Positions 32,947 through 33,811 of a DNA stretch of 33,811 bases are shown piece after piece. A model generated the notes under the pieces. That model was given only the letters and a program-made list of their open reading frames with translations. It made no database searches and had not been told where the DNA came from. The number at the start of each line of letters is the position of its first letter. Within the stretch, counting starts at the first letter, position 1. A program made the position numbers and the translations under genes. Origin of the DNA: an uncultured Clostridium sp. (lineage in GTDB: Bacteria; Bacillota_I; Bacilli_A; RF39; UBA660). The DNA is taken from the NCBI GenBank assembly GCA_902493795.1, contig CABUQZ010000019.1, positions 1-33,811 of the forward strand. The letters run 5' to 3'.

Positions 32947-32951
32947 AGATT

Positions 32952-33335
32952 TTATTTTTTAAGTGTTTTCGTTTTATCAACTTCATTTGTTTTACTTGAT
33001 TTATACTCTTCTGCAGATAAAATTTCTTTTTCATCTTTTGAATTACCATATACTTCAACATAATCAATTAAATCTATATTTTCCTCAACAAAAGGAATGT
33101 AATTTTGATCGTTTTCAAGGTCGTTAACATTAGTTAAGAATACTATTTTTCCATCTTTATAATGTATTGCTTCTGTTATTTTTAAATCATCATAATTAAC
33201 TTCTTTTTGTGTATTCATTCTCATTTTGTAACTTTTGTTATTATTTCTATTTATTGACCCAATTGATATGGTTGCAAGTAAACTTATAACTACTGTTGAT
33301 ATTGCTAAATTTCTTACTCTATTGTTTTTTTTCAT
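32952..33335 (-). CDS. Small membrane-anchored or secreted protein of unknown function
   Basis: The protein has 127 aa. A basic start and one hydrophobic helix (about 11-27) are followed by a short linker and an acidic outer domain containing VNYDDLKITEAIHYKDGK. A Lys/Ser/Thr-rich end has no second anchor. I do not recognise a family. The ATG at 33335 follows AGAGGG at 8 nt; an ATG seven codons upstream lacks a ribosome site. It is monocistronic, behind a strong promoter (33364-33392), between the transposon end and the SipW-sortase operon. Confidence 0.72.
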   Translation of the reverse strand: MKKNNRVRNLAISTVVISLLATISIGSINRNNNKSYKMRMNTQKEVNYDDLKITEAIHYKDGKIVFLTNVNDLENDQNYIPFVEENIDLIDYVEVYGNSKDEKEILSAEEYKSSKTNEVDKTKTLKK

Positions 33336-33363
33336 ATATTTTTCCCTCTTTGACATGTTCGTA

Positions 33364-33392
33364 ATTATATATCAATTTCTTTTTTTAGTCAA
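33364..33392 (-). promoter_or_regulatory. Strong promoter of the 127-aa gene
   Basis: On the minus strand TTGACT (33387-33392), a 17-nt spacer and a perfect TATAAT (33364-33369) are seen. The start of transcription would be near 33357, about 22 nt before the ATG. Confidence 0.82.
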
Positions 33393-33404
33393 CAATAGAA
33401 CAAA

Positions 33405-33430
33405 AGATTAAAAAAACCTTTTTTTAATCT
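33405..33430. repeat. Perfect 12-bp palindrome at the putative transposon edge
   Basis: AGATTAAAAAAA (33405-33416), loop CC and TTTTTTTAATCT (33419-33430) form a perfect hairpin. On the minus strand it follows the putative omega-RNA scaffold and is followed by TTTGTTC, so it could be a weak terminator. It could also be part of the element's right end. Confidence 0.6.
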
Positions 33431-33517
33431 CTTTGGGCGTCACCACCCAAAATTCCTACTTCATAGATAGAGTACCCTCTATTCTCCATAGGCTTAAACT
33501 CCGATAGTCGCTATCGT
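33431..33517 (-). ncRNA. Candidate omega-RNA 3' part / IS200-IS605 right end
   Basis: The region downstream of the TnpB stop codon folds into successive hairpins on the minus strand. CGATAG-CGA-CTATCG is at 33502-33516. ATAGAG-GGTA-CTCTAT is at 33467-33482, enclosed by CCTA/TAGG. TTTGGGTG-GTGA-CGCCCAAA, an 8-bp stem with a GNRA loop, is at 33432-33451. GC content is well above the surroundings. This is the place where TnpB omega-RNAs and transposon right ends lie. No homology search was possible, so the identity is inference. Confidence 0.5.
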
Positions 33518-33558
33518 ACTTGTTTTATTTATTTATTTTTACTCATTTATTTTTATCT

Positions 33559-33811
33559 TTAATAACATAGTTTTAGCCCTTCAAACATAATATTAATACT
33601 TGCATTTAGGTCTCGATTATTTTCACATCCACATACATCACATACCCAGTCTCTTACACTTAAATCATTTGTCTTTTCTGTTTTGTTCTCACAATGACTA
33701 CACATCTTACTACTTGGAAAATAAGTATCTACTTGATAATAGTATTTTCCAAGTAACTTACATTTCCATTCTAATAATAAGCATATCTTATTAAAACTGG
33801 CATCTAGTATA
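33559..33811 (-). CDS. tnpB: TnpB (IS200/IS605 OrfB), C-terminal part, cut by the window edge
   Basis: 83 codons and a TAA stop are visible; the rest lies beyond the right edge. The frame reads through the TnpB zinc finger (CSHC followed by CDVC) in the context FPSSKMCSHC, then RDLNASINI, which carries the third RuvC catalytic Asp. The order and spacing are those of intact TnpB proteins. TnpB is an RNA-guided DNA nuclease that helps keep IS200/IS605 elements in place. Whether the full gene is intact and whether a TnpA lies beside it cannot be seen. No start codon is in the window, so automatic gene callers may miss this fragment. Confidence 0.9.
   Translation of the reverse strand, partial: ILDASFNKICLLLEWKCKLLGKYYYQVDTYFPSSKMCSHCENKTEKTNDLSVRDWVCDVCGCENNRDLNASINIMFEGLKLCY

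Larger units (their letters stand above)
32632..32951 (-). other. 320-nt AT-rich gene-free interval upstream of the SipW-sortase operon
   Basis: I find no coding frame here. Toward the operon, a possible minus-strand promoter is TTGAAA (32756-32761), a 17-nt spacer and TACGAT (32733-32738), which would give a leader of about 105 nt. The pair is weak, so treat it as a candidate. The other half holds the two hairpins that follow the 127-aa gene, listed separately. Confidence 0.5.

Noticed and set aside
33600..33794. Plus-strand frame of 64 codons at the right edge
   Set aside because: The opposite strand encodes the TnpB zinc finger and RuvC motif; the plus frame has no ribosome site and is His/Leu-rich noise.
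287..33811. TGA read as tryptophan (code 4)
   Set aside because: Genes with full-length family matches (ClpB, HtpG, LtaS, HelD) are uninterrupted and use TGG for Trp; I found no gene needing TGA read-through. Only the lack of TGA stops remains notable.
1..33811. CRISPR array or long direct repeats
   Set aside because: No regularly spaced repeats were seen on reading; the only repeated protein units are the three diverged repeats in the large surface protein.

Overview
The window comes from a very AT-rich, low-GC Gram-positive bacterium. It reads like a gut-type Bacillota or Bacilli lineage related to Mollicutes-like groups. The evidence is a lipoteichoic-acid synthase, lipobox lipoproteins, SipW, a sortase, HrcA/CIRCE-type heat-shock operators, strong AGGAGG-like ribosome sites, and a ClpB without the N-terminal domain (a form also known in mycoplasmas). 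The species cannot be named from the sequence. Of 32 coding regions called, only two (ltaS-like and clpB) lie on the plus strand. Stop codons are 27 TAA, 5 TAG and no TGA.

Layout. 1-2.97 kb: tRNA-Gly(UCC) with its own promoter and terminator, a membrane-anchored thioredoxin-like protein, RmuC, an RNHCP zinc protein and a rhodanese. 3.0-7.3 kb: a YbiT/YkpA-like ABC-F ATPase behind a small membrane protein, then a divergent LTA synthase. 7.4-7.8 kb: a small Fic-fold protein whose motif histidine is replaced by Gln. 7.9-13.1 kb: a tight five-gene envelope operon (lipoprotein, Tam41-type CDP-diacylglycerol synthase homologue, zinc-ribbon membrane protein, TPM-domain protein, large membrane protein). 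13.1-15.9 kb: a compact UvrD-like helicase and a 454-aa protein I do not recognise. 16.0-18.2 kb: clpB behind a CIRCE operator. 18.2-21.8 kb: a GH3 lipoprotein, a stand-alone HPt-receiver protein, a small membrane protein and a Nudix-GNAT fusion. 21.9-23.9 kb: htpG with a second, diverged CIRCE. 23.9-27.4 kb: a HelD-like helicase operon with a perfect consensus promoter.

The most interesting locus is 27.5-32.6 kb. It is a six-gene operon with overlapping reading frames: a large multi-repeat surface protein, two TasA/BsaA-like proteins with SipW-type signal peptides, the SipW signal peptidase between them, a membrane-tethered protein with a non-canonical sorting signal (VPNTM), and a sortase. 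I infer a surface fibre or biofilm-matrix system in which SipW processes the subunits and the sortase attaches one component to the wall.

The right edge (33.4-33.8 kb) holds the C-terminal end of an IS200/IS605-type TnpB that runs out of the window. It is followed by a compact structured region that looks like the 3' part of an omega-RNA and transposon right end.
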